Shown here in pieces: positions 6,468 to 13,325 of a DNA stretch of 13,325 nt; positions within the stretch are counted from its first letter, which is position 1; each line of letters opens with the position of its first letter. The notes under the pieces are model-generated. The model was given only the letters and a program-made list of their open reading frames with translations. It ran no database searches and was not told where the DNA came from. This DNA is from Adhaeribacter sp. Its GTDB lineage: Bacteria; Bacteroidota; Bacteroidia; Cytophagales; Hymenobacteraceae. The stretch is taken from assembly GCA_028288395.1 (NCBI GenBank), contig JAQBNV010000349.1, forward strand, positions 1-13,325, given 5' to 3'. The position numbers were made by a program, and so were the translations under genes.

Positions 6468-7283
6468 TTATTTAATGGGCGAGTAATCGGTAGGCTTCAT
6501 GAATACAGATTCTACCTTGGTGGTAAGAGAGCCGCCTCCTTTTACTTCGGATGCCTGGCGGGCTTCTATCCAAACCGGATCAGCCCGGAAAGCCTTAAAG
6601 GAGGCTTCGCCAGCGGCTTGGTCCTGGTGAGCCAGCAGGTAAATCAGCATATCTTTTTTTGTTTCTTTATCGCGGTCAGTAGCGCGCCAGTAACCAATAT
6701 TGGTCATGCCGTGCTTCTCAAACAGTTTAACAGTATGGTCGCGGAAGCGAGCGTGAAGGTTTTCGATGTTGTTGGGCGATGCCGTATAGGTGCGTAACTC
6801 AAAGGTGCGGGGCGGATTTTTACTTTCCTGTTTCAGGGCCGGCGAGTAATCTGTAGCTTCCAGGTAAAGTGTTTCTACTTTGCTTACCAGTTTGCCATTG
6901 GCTTCAGAGGCCTTGGCTATTGCCTGCCATTCGGGATCGCTGCTGAAATTTTTCCAGGATTCATCGCGGGCTTGCCGGCTCGGGTAAGCTAGTAAATATA
7001 TTATTTTATTCTCGGGATTATCGATGGGTACCCAATAGCCAACATTTACCATACCGTGTTTCGCAAAAACGCGGGTGGTATTATTCCGGAAGCGGGCATG
7101 CAAATCATCCAGTTTACCGGGAGCGGCATAGTAACTCCGCATTTCATAAAACGGATTTTGCGCCAGGTTGGCCGCTGCCGGAGCAGCAGTAGTAGCCGAC
7201 TGGTCTACACCCGGGCTTGATGATGTTTTACAACCCAGCAGCAGGGAACTTAAAAATAAAATGGAAAAGACCAGGTTTTTCAT
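6468..7283 (-). CDS. Lipoprotein with two tandem NIPSNAP domains
   Basis: A 271-residue predicted lipoprotein. A short hydrophobic signal ends in the lipobox LLGC, with Cys18 as the lipidated residue, followed by a Ser/Thr/Ala-rich tether (19-43). Two NIPSNAP (ferredoxin-like dimeric alpha-beta) domains follow, at about 45-145 and 161-265. They are clear internal duplicates: FYEMRSYYAAPGKLDDLHARFR with KHGMVNVGYW, and FELRTYTASPNNIENLHARFR with KHGMTNIGYW. A tandem pair can mimic the dimer that single-domain NIPSNAP proteins form. No catalytic function is established for the family. Its gene precedes the Tat-exported oxidoreductase by 12 bases, so the two likely act together in the periplasm. 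It starts at ATG 7283. The 136-base AT-rich leader has several near matches to TAnnTTTG but no full one. Confidence 0.9.
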   Translation of the reverse strand: MKNLVFSILFLSSLLLGCKTSSSPGVDQSATTAAPAAANLAQNPFYEMRSYYAAPGKLDDLHARFRNNTTRVFAKHGMVNVGYWVPIDNPENKIIYLLAYPSRQARDESWKNFSSDPEWQAIAKASEANGKLVSKVETLYLEATDYSPALKQESKNPPRTFELRTYTASPNNIENLHARFRDHTVKLFEKHGMTNIGYWRATDRDKETKKDMLIYLLAHQDQAAGEASFKAFRADPVWIEARQASEVKGGGSLTTKVESVFMKPTDYSPIK

Positions 7284-7419
7284 GGATTGTGGTTAAAGGT
7301 GGATAAATATAGGTTGTATATTTCTATTTGATAAAAAATTTAAGTTTCAAATTAAATAAAAATGTAGCCGCTGCCCAATTACGCTGGGTAAATTATTCTC
7401 CGAAGGTGTCAAACTTTTG

Positions 7420-8154
7420 TCAGATCAGGCTAAAATAGGCAATACCAGCAGCAGCGACCTGGATGGTTAAATTGTCGAGGCCATGGTTGCTCACGGCTTC
7501 TACGGCGGCGCTGCCCAGGCCACAGGCCACTGCGGTAGCAATGGCCTGTGGCCCGGAGTAACCAGCTAAATACAAGCCGGCAAATGCGACCGCCGTGCTC
7601 ACCACTGCTACCGCCGCCGAGCCCTCCAGGCTCCGTTGGGCGGGCACCCCCATCAGCGATGGTACTGCATATCGGTGTTTGCCCCACCGTGTGCCTATCG
7701 GTTCGCCCACCGCATCGCCCCAGCCGCCCACCAGGTAACCGATAAAAGAAAACTTTGCGAAAAAAATATTTATAAGCACGCCTCCCAAAGCAGTGGTAAA
7801 TAAGGGTACTAATATGAAAAAGGTGCGGTAAGGCCTGTCGGTTTCCCGAGCCAGTGCTTCGTAAAAAACAAAACCTTCGCCAATCAGTACGGCGGCCAGG
7901 ACAAAAATACTTACAATGCAGCCAAATAAAACTACCAGTGAGAGGCCAAACCGGTACTGGAAAATTCCGGCCGTGGTAAATATGAGAAAATGAAAAATTT
8001 TGCGGGTATAGGGAGTTTTTACGCTCCGGTACTTTTTGAGGTAGCAAACCAGGATGGCCACCAGCAGCACGTAAATAAAAATGAGGGGACTTAAAAGCAG
8101 GATTTCGGCCTTGCTGGGAATGGCCTTAACTAGAAAATCTTCGATTATACCCAA
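7420..8154 (-). CDS. Phytol/dolichol kinase-like integral membrane protein (CTP-dependent polyprenol kinase family)
   Basis: A 244-residue protein with roughly six or seven membrane helices. Family landmarks of the VTE5/SEC59/CDP-diglyceride synthetase group are visible: TRKIFHFLIF with RK at 51-52 and His55; GGWGDAVGEPIG followed by TRWGKHRY (143-162) with Asp147; and RSLEGS (174-179). Known members phosphorylate long-chain isoprenoid alcohols such as phytol or dolichol, usually with CTP, at the membrane. The exact alcohol is not predictable here. The frame has no early ATG; the TTG at 8154 (L/M-GIIEDF) is used as the start because it precedes the first helix by about 15 residues. Another non-ATG start slightly upstream cannot be excluded, since that frame stays open. 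It is the first of seven minus-strand genes leading to eboABCD, with 136 bases before the next gene. Confidence 0.8.
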   Translation of the reverse strand: MGIIEDFLVKAIPSKAEILLLSPLIFIYVLLVAILVCYLKKYRSVKTPYTRKIFHFLIFTTAGIFQYRFGLSLVVLFGCIVSIFVLAAVLIGEGFVFYEALARETDRPYRTFFILVPLFTTALGGVLINIFFAKFSFIGYLVGGWGDAVGEPIGTRWGKHRYAVPSLMGVPAQRSLEGSAAVAVVSTAVAFAGLYLAGYSGPQAIATAVACGLGSAAVEAVSNHGLDNLTIQVAAAGIAYFSLI

Positions 8155-8423
8155 TTTGCTGTTTATTTTCCGACTTGAAAGAATAAGAAAGCTAAAATTA
8201 AAAGAAATAATTTAAAATTAAAATGGGATTATTTAGGGTGCCAGACTTTGTTTTTTTAAATATTAAATAAGTTATATTTAAAACTTAGGCGATAATAGAA
8301 TAAATATTAGGCAGAACAGATTGAAGTTCCGGTATTCGATTTATTTTAATCGGGAGAAGGTAAGTTTAAAAAGGGAAAATTAGATTTTAAAATAAAAATT
8401 ATTCAAAAATTAACTACCTTGGA
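8155..8423. promoter_or_regulatory. AT-rich divergent intergenic region
   Basis: These 269 bases separate the minus-strand kinase-like gene from the plus-strand PKD protein, so they must hold promoters for both directions. On the plus strand TACCTTGG (8415-8422) matches the -7 consensus TAnnTTTG at five of its six defined positions, and would give a leader of about 30 bases to the ATG at 8457. No full match for the minus direction was found; there are several TAATTTTA strings. A weak 5-bp hairpin lies at 8337-8352. No open reading frame of note was seen. Confidence 0.5.
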
Positions 8424-8456
8424 TTGCGGTTATTATGGTGTTATTATAGGTTTTGT

Positions 8457-11400
8457 ATGCAAAAACGTTTACCCGATAATTTTAAATTTTTTATTTTAAT
8501 AGGCGCTTTTCTTTCCTTTACTCTTTTTGCTTCCACGCCGGTTCACGCTCAGAATTCATCTAACAAAGGAAAAGATTTTTGGGTTGCCTATACGGGCCAT
8601 ATCGATAATTTGTTATCCCGGATGTTCCTGTACCTGACTTCTGATGTGGCAACTACCGCGACGATAACCATTGGCGGCGGTGCCCCTCAAACGGTTAATG
8701 TGGCAGCAAATGCGGTTACCGTGGTGCCCATCGATGGCAACCAGGCTTATGTGGGTTCTTCGGAGGTGGTAGAACGAAAAGGGATTCACGTGGCGGCGCA
8801 GAGCCCCATTGTTGTTTACGCCCATATTTTCCGGAGCGCCCGGTCGGCAGCTACCATAGTATTGCCTACGGCCACGATGGGCCGCGAATATTATACGCTT
8901 AATTTCAATCAATCTCTGCCGCTGGTAAATGATCCGAACCGATACTCGGAGTTTACTGTTATTGCCACCGAAGATAATACCACCGTTCAGATTACACCGG
9001 CTCAGATTACCCGGAACAACCGGGCGGCTAGCACCCCTTTCAAAGTTAAATTAAATGCCGGCGAAGTGTACCAGGTGCAGTCCGTGATAGACTTAACCGG
9101 CAGCCACATTACCACCAACGTTCCCGAAAATATTACCTGTAAGAAAGTAGCGGTTTTTTCCGGCAGTACCTGGACGGCTTTTGGTTGTGCGGGCGCCAAC
9201 GGCGGAGATAACCTGTATCAGCAATTGTATCCCCTGAGTTCCTGGGGTCGGAATTTTGTAACGGCGCCGCTCATCGACCGGCATTTTGAAGTTTATCGGA
9301 TATTGGTGGGGGAAGATAATACCACGGTTACGGTAAATGGCTCTACGGTCAGCGCCAACGGGGTACCGCTCCAGAATCCCTACGCAAAAGGATCGATTAT
9401 TCAGTTTCAGAGTACCCAGGGGAATATTATTAATGCCGATAAAGGTATTTCAGTTGCACAATACCAGATTTCCCAAACCTGCGATCCGCGCAATGGGCCG
9501 GATATTAATAACCCATTCGTCCCCGGCGACCCCGATATGGTTATTCTGAACCCGGTAGAACAAACCGTAACCAGTACCACTCTTTATTCCGCGCTTCAAA
9601 ATCAAACCAACCCGCCCACTCGTATTTCGCAGCATTTTATTAATGTGGTAATGAAAAGCGAGGATGTGGGTTCTTTCCGGATCGACGGTAATAGGCCTAA
9701 GGCCGCTTTTGTGCCCATTGCTAATTCGGGTTATTCTTATCTGCAGGAAGATGTAACAGGTTCTTCGCTCAATCAGCCTACCCACAACCTGGTAGCCGAG
9801 GGTGGCTTTAATGCGGTCGCTTACGGATTTGGCCCCGTAGAATCTTATGCTTACTCGGCGGGAGCGAACGTAAAGGATCTTACCAAAAATATTACTCCCA
9901 ATACCACTACGGGTACCGAAACGGGCTGCGTGGGTACCACCGTAAGTTTTACAGGTAATTTTCCGTATAAACCCATTAAAATATTGTGGGATTTTGGCGA
10001 TGGCACTCCCGTTTACGAAGAGACGGATATAAGTAAAATTGTGCAGATTTCGCCGACCGCTTTTGCCATAAAATCACCGGATCGGGTGTACCCCAACCCG
10101 GGCAACTATAACCTGAAACTGATTGTTACCCGATCCAATTCCATTGACTGCGATTCGCAGGACGAAATCGTGTATAATTTCACCGTGAATCCCAACCCGG
10201 TAGCGGCTTTTAATTTTACGACCACTTGTTACCTCGATTATACAGCTTTTACCGATGCCTCAACTTCCGAAGGCGGCAACAGCTTAAAAAAATGGAGCTG
10301 GAATTTTGGTGATCCGGCCTCGGGTAGCCAAAATATAGCTACAGACGAAAACCCAAAACATCTTTTTTCGGCCCCCGGTGAATATCGGGTAAAACTGACC
10401 GTTTCGAACAACGGCGGCTGTACTGACACCCTCTCTAAAAAAGTAATACTTTATCCGAAGCCGAAAGCCATTTTTAGCCTGAACTCTGTATGCGAAGGAC
10501 TGGCCGCTACCTTTACCAACGGGAGTACCATCTCGGCAGGTAACATGGTGGCCTGGGAATGGAAATTTGGCGACGGCGCTACTTCTACCGACCGAAACCC
10601 TACCCACATCTACCAACAAGCTGGCAATTACCGGGTGCACCTAAAGGTAACCGCCGACCAGACCTGCACCGATACGCTTTCCAAAGGTATTACCATTTAC
10701 CCTAAACCAAAAGTCGCTTTCTCCCTGCCTGATATCTGCGTGCGGGATGTAGCCGTTTTTACAAATACTTCGGCGATACCGGGAGGTGGCAAAATGACCT
10801 ACAAATGGAATTTTGGCGATGGCGGTACCTCTACGGATCAGAATCCGAGTCATAAATATGCAGCGGAAGGCGTTTACCCGGTTAAACTGGAGGTGACATC
10901 CGCCAACGGTTGTGTTAGTAGCCTGGTTACCGAGTACACCGTAAATGCGGCCGTTCCGCGGCCCGACTTTACCTCCCGGGATTATTGCCAGAAAGATGGC
11001 GTTAAATTTACTGATGCCAGTACCATACCTTTTGGTAAAATATTAAACTGGCGCTGGGATTTTGGCGATGGCGCCACCTCTACCGAACAAAACCCTACCC
11101 ATATATACGCCCAGTCTGGTTCTTATACCGTAAAGTTAACCGTTGCTTCCGGTATCTCTTGTCAGGAAACCGTGAGTAAAGAAATAACGGTATTCCCCAA
11201 TCCCACGGCTGCTTTTACCACGGCCAATGTTTGCGTGGATGAAACAGTAGTGCTCACCGAAACGTCTGCCATAGTGGGTGGAACCATTACGGCTTATACC
11301 TGGGACTTTGGCGATGGCAGCACCGCTAATACCCGGCAGCCCACTTATAAATACCGCACACCCGGCACTTATACCATTAAATTAACCATAGAAGGAGCCA

Positions 11401-12434
11401 ATAAGTGTATCGACCAGATTACTAGGCAAATTGTGGTTAGTCCCAAGCCTACGGCTTCCTTCAATGCTAATAATTTATGCGAAAGAGATGCCGTCGCCTT
11501 CACCGATGCTTCGACGGTTAGCAGCGGCAGCATTAGTTCCTGGCGTTGGGAATTTGGTGATGGGGGTACCGCCAGTCAGCAAAACCCCAGCCACACTTAC
11601 CAGACCGCCGGTACTTATACGGTTAAATTAACGGTAATAACCAGTGCCGGGTGTCAGGATATTATTTCCAAGACCTTGGTAATCGGGGTAAAACCACAGG
11701 CGGCCGCCGGTCCCGACCAGGTAAACTTATGCGGGGTAACGAGCACAGCTTTAGGCGCTACCATACCGCCGGCAGGTACCGGTACCTGGAGCATTGTAAG
11801 TGGAACCGGTGGGAGCATTAGTAATGCCAGCCAGCCCAAAGCCACCTTTTCGGGCCGTCCTGAGGAACTGTATACCCTGCGCTGGACCGTTAAAAATACT
11901 ACCTGCCCCGATGCATTTGATGAGGTACTGGTTAAATTTAATACCATCCCGACCGTTGCGGCCGGCCCAGATGTAGAGATTATAGATGGCCAAAGTTATA
12001 CCATGAAAGGCAGCGGCCAGGGTAACTTGCTATGGACGCCGGCTACCGGACTCGCCAATGCTACTACGGCTACAGCCGTAGTTACACCCAGCGAAACTAC
12101 TATTTACCGGATAACGGCTACCACGTTGGCGGGCTGCACCAGTTTTGACGAAATGACCATCCGGGTATTACCCAAACTAAGAATTCCGAACGCATTTTCG
12201 CCTAACAACGACGGCACCAACGATACCTGGGTTATTGGCGGCATAGAAGAATACCAGCTGGTTTCTATCGAGGTATTTGACCGGTGGGGCAGCCGGGTGT
12301 ACGAAGGTGGTTACAATACAACCTGGGATGGGATGCGGAACGGAAAAGCTTTGCCGATGGCTACTTATTATTATGTTATCAATCCCAACAACGGACATAA
12401 ACCAGTGGTTGGCAATGTGTCTATCGTTAAATAA
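8457..12434 (+). CDS. Secreted multidomain protein: IgGFc-binding-like region, seven PKD domains, type B (gliding motility-associated) C-terminal sorting domain
   Basis: A 1325-residue type IX secretion substrate. ATG 8457 is preferred to the upstream in-frame TTG (8424) because it places a standard signal peptide at the N-terminus (K3 R4, hydrophobic 11-25, cleavage after VHA at 31). NKGKDFWVAY (36-45) opens a beta-rich region to about 455 that resembles the bacterial IgGFc-binding-like N-terminal module. Seven PKD domains follow, with WDFGDG-type motifs whose Trp lie near residues 511, 615, 702, 784, 867, 949 and 1031; the last five are spaced at 82-83 residues. Each has one Cys near its start and one near its end. 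Two AGPD-type Ig-like modules (about 1080-1240) lead to the sorting domain (about 1240-1325): RIPNAFSPNNDGTNDTW, then EVFDRWGSRVYE. Family knowledge: such proteins are exported by the type IX system and act as surface adhesins or cell-surface filaments. The ligand is unknown. A PorP/SprF gene follows directly. Confidence 0.93.
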   Translation: MQKRLPDNFKFFILIGAFLSFTLFASTPVHAQNSSNKGKDFWVAYTGHIDNLLSRMFLYLTSDVATTATITIGGGAPQTVNVAANAVTVVPIDGNQAYVGSSEVVERKGIHVAAQSPIVVYAHIFRSARSAATIVLPTATMGREYYTLNFNQSLPLVNDPNRYSEFTVIATEDNTTVQITPAQITRNNRAASTPFKVKLNAGEVYQVQSVIDLTGSHITTNVPENITCKKVAVFSGSTWTAFGCAGANGGDNLYQQLYPLSSWGRNFVTAPLIDRHFEVYRILVGEDNTTVTVNGSTVSANGVPLQNPYAKGSIIQFQSTQGNIINADKGISVAQYQISQTCDPRNGPDINNPFVPGDPDMVILNPVEQTVTSTTLYSALQNQTNPPTRISQHFINVVMKSEDVGSFRIDGNRPKAAFVPIANSGYSYLQEDVTGSSLNQPTHNLVAEGGFNAVAYGFGPVESYAYSAGANVKDLTKNITPNTTTGTETGCVGTTVSFTGNFPYKPIKILWDFGDGTPVYEETDISKIVQISPTAFAIKSPDRVYPNPGNYNLKLIVTRSNSIDCDSQDEIVYNFTVNPNPVAAFNFTTTCYLDYTAFTDASTSEGGNSLKKWSWNFGDPASGSQNIATDENPKHLFSAPGEYRVKLTVSNNGGCTDTLSKKVILYPKPKAIFSLNSVCEGLAATFTNGSTISAGNMVAWEWKFGDGATSTDRNPTHIYQQAGNYRVHLKVTADQTCTDTLSKGITIYPKPKVAFSLPDICVRDVAVFTNTSAIPGGGKMTYKWNFGDGGTSTDQNPSHKYAAEGVYPVKLEVTSANGCVSSLVTEYTVNAAVPRPDFTSRDYCQKDGVKFTDASTIPFGKILNWRWDFGDGATSTEQNPTHIYAQSGSYTVKLTVASGISCQETVSKEITVFPNPTAAFTTANVCVDETVVLTETSAIVGGTITAYTWDFGDGSTANTRQPTYKYRTPGTYTIKLTIEGANKCIDQITRQIVVSPKPTASFNANNLCERDAVAFTDASTVSSGSISSWRWEFGDGGTASQQNPSHTYQTAGTYTVKLTVITSAGCQDIISKTLVIGVKPQAAAGPDQVNLCGVTSTALGATIPPAGTGTWSIVSGTGGSISNASQPKATFSGRPEELYTLRWTVKNTTCPDAFDEVLVKFNTIPTVAAGPDVEIIDGQSYTMKGSGQGNLLWTPATGLANATTATAVVTPSETTIYRITATTLAGCTSFDEMTIRVLPKLRIPNAFSPNNDGTNDTWVIGGIEEYQLVSIEVFDRWGSRVYEGGYNTTWDGMRNGKALPMATYYYVINPNNGHKPVVGNVSIVK
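9900..11690 (+). repeat. Tandem PKD-encoding repeats
   Basis: Seven PKD units are encoded in tandem; from the third onward they recur about every 246-249 bases. Short near-identical DNA is shared between units: the stretch coding for FGDGATST and NPTHIY in units 3 (around 10565) and 5 (around 11058) differs at only a few bases. Unit 2 departs from the pattern, with FGDPASGSQN in place of FGDG and an insertion after it. Confidence 0.85.
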
Positions 12435-12441
12435 GGAGGAG
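12433..12441 (+). promoter_or_regulatory. Strong Shine-Dalgarno overlapping the upstream stop codon
   Basis: AAGGAGGAG begins within the TAA stop of the PKD protein and lies about 7 bases before the GTG start at 12447. It is unusually close to the anti-Shine-Dalgarno complement for a Bacteroidota gene. Together with the 12-base intergenic distance it suggests translational coupling of the two genes, and it decides the GTG start. Confidence 0.75.
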
Positions 12442-12446
12442 CGGAA

Positions 12447-13325
12447 GTGAAAAAGATTTACTTTATTTTTTTATTTTGTTTTAGCTTGCTTCAGGAAAGC
12501 CAGGCTCAGCAAAAGCCGCAGTATAACCAATATATGCTCAATGGCTACCTCGTAAATCCGGCCCTAACCGGTATCGAGAACTATACCGATGTAAAGGCCA
12601 GTTACCGCCACCAATGGTCGGGCTTAACCGGCGCACCCACTTCTTTTTATGTTACGGCTAATGGCCCTTTAAACAAAGATGATCGCAGCAGTTCCATTAT
12701 TTCGTTGCCGGCCCGGGGTAAAAGCAATATTATCAACAAGCTTCGCTACAAGGAAGAAAACGATTTTAAGTTTCTGAAACCCCATCAGGGCCTGGGCGGT
12801 ATAATTATATCGGATAATATGGGGCCTAACAAACGAATCGGGGCGGCTTTATCTTATGCTTACCACCTGCCGGTAATGAATCGGCGGATGAAGCTATCAA
12901 CTGGAATTACGGCGGGCTTTACCCGCTACAGCCTGAATATTTCGAAACTCGATTTTGGCCCTGATGCCGATCCGGTGGTAAACCAGTACGAAAATGCCCG
13001 GTTGCTGCCGGAGATTGGCTTGGGTACCACGCTCTACGGCCAGCACTTTTTTGTGGGCGCCTCTGTGGCCCAGTTGTTTCAGAATACCCTCGATCTAAGC
13101 GGTATGAACGAGGGCGTGCAGCAGCGTTTCTCTAATCACTATTTTTTATCGGGTGGCTTTGAATACCGCCTGAGCCGCGAAATTGCTTTAATGCCTTCGG
13201 TACTGGTAAAGTATGTCCAGCCCAGCCCGGTTTCGATAGATATGAACCTGAAAATATCTTACCTGCGCAAAGTATGGGGCGGGGTATCGTACCGGCATGA
13301 GAATGCGGTCGCGGCGCTGGCGGGC
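12447..13325 (+). CDS. PorP/SprF family type IX secretion system membrane protein (3' end outside window)
   Basis: The frame opens at GTG 12447 and runs without a stop to the last base, giving 293 codons; family members are usually about 300-350 residues, so little is missing. Residues 1-20 form a signal peptide (KK, a Phe/Leu-rich core, SQA cleavage before QQ). QPKPQ-like polar residues lead into PQYNQYMLNGYLVNPALTG (24-42), the hallmark opening of PorP/SprF proteins, followed by SYRHQWSGL. GLGGIIISDNMGP, AALSYAYHLP and FFVGASVAQLFQ are typical strands of the outer-membrane barrel. A Lys/Glu-rich segment (about 88-108) looks like an inserted loop. Family knowledge: SprF-type proteins are needed to export or attach specific type B substrates such as SprB, so the PKD protein just upstream is the likely client. 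Translation is probably coupled to it. Confidence 0.9.
   Translation, partial: MKKIYFIFLFCFSLLQESQAQQKPQYNQYMLNGYLVNPALTGIENYTDVKASYRHQWSGLTGAPTSFYVTANGPLNKDDRSSSIISLPARGKSNIINKLRYKEENDFKFLKPHQGLGGIIISDNMGPNKRIGAALSYAYHLPVMNRRMKLSTGITAGFTRYSLNISKLDFGPDADPVVNQYENARLLPEIGLGTTLYGQHFFVGASVAQLFQNTLDLSGMNEGVQQRFSNHYFLSGGFEYRLSREIALMPSVLVKYVQPSPVSIDMNLKISYLRKVWGGVSYRHENAVAALAG

Noticed and set aside
7430..8047. A 205-codon minus-strand frame overlapping the kinase-like gene
   Set aside because: It is the other-frame shadow of the membrane protein; it is rich in Arg, Pro and Cys, and the +0 frame carries the family motifs.
8337..8352. Hairpin CGATT/AATCG in the divergent intergenic region
   Set aside because: Only 5 bp and AT-rich; expected by chance in this composition.
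8424..8456. TTG at 8424 as the start of the PKD protein
   Set aside because: It would put MRLLWCYYRFC ahead of a complete signal peptide that begins at ATG 8457; the -7-like box at 8415-8422 also predicts transcription starting at or after this TTG.
1..13325. CRISPR arrays, tRNA or rRNA genes, insertion sequences, integrases
   Set aside because: No regularly spaced short repeats, cloverleaf-like or rRNA-like sequence, transposase frame or terminal inverted repeats were seen on either strand.

Overview
The window comes from the chromosome of a Bacteroidota bacterium, most likely order Cytophagales and possibly Hymenobacteraceae. The evidence is a SusD/RagB protein, a type IX secretion type B sorting domain next to a PorP/SprF protein, promoter-like TAnnTTTG boxes, and mostly weak Shine-Dalgarno sites. 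Base composition is moderate inside genes and very AT-rich between them. The family-level assignment is a guess.

Layout. (1) Positions 1-445 (+) hold the last 147 residues of a SusD/RagB outer-membrane glycan-binding lipoprotein, closed by a strong, probably bidirectional terminator (463-498). (2) Positions 499-856 carry no convincing gene. (3) Seven genes run leftwards on the minus strand from 8154 to 857. In transcription order they are a phytol/dolichol-kinase-like membrane protein, a two-domain NIPSNAP lipoprotein, a Tat-exported Gfo/Idh/MocA oxidoreductase, and then eboA, eboB, eboC and eboD. (4) An AT-rich divergent intergenic region lies at 8155-8423. (5) On the plus strand is a 1325-residue modular secreted protein: signal peptide, IgGFc-binding-like region, seven PKD domains, two further Ig/PKD-like modules and a type B sorting domain. 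It is followed at once by a PorP/SprF-family gene that runs off the right edge.

The centrepiece is the ebo cluster. This widely spread but biochemically obscure operon is known from Nostoc punctiforme, where it is needed to move a scytonemin precursor to the periplasm, and from eustigmatophyte plastid genomes. EboA is a helical protein of unknown activity, EboB a TatD-like metal hydrolase, EboC a UbiA-like membrane prenyltransferase, and EboD a 3-dehydroquinate-synthase-like cyclase. The set here stops after eboD: eboE and eboF are not adjacent. Upstream on the same strand are an isoprenoid-kinase-like protein and two exported proteins. This raises, but does not prove, the idea of a membrane/periplasmic pathway that makes or moves an unknown prenylated or cyclitol-derived compound.

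The second functional unit is the adhesin-like type IX substrate and its PorP/SprF partner. They are linked by an unusually strong ribosome binding site that overlaps the stop codon.
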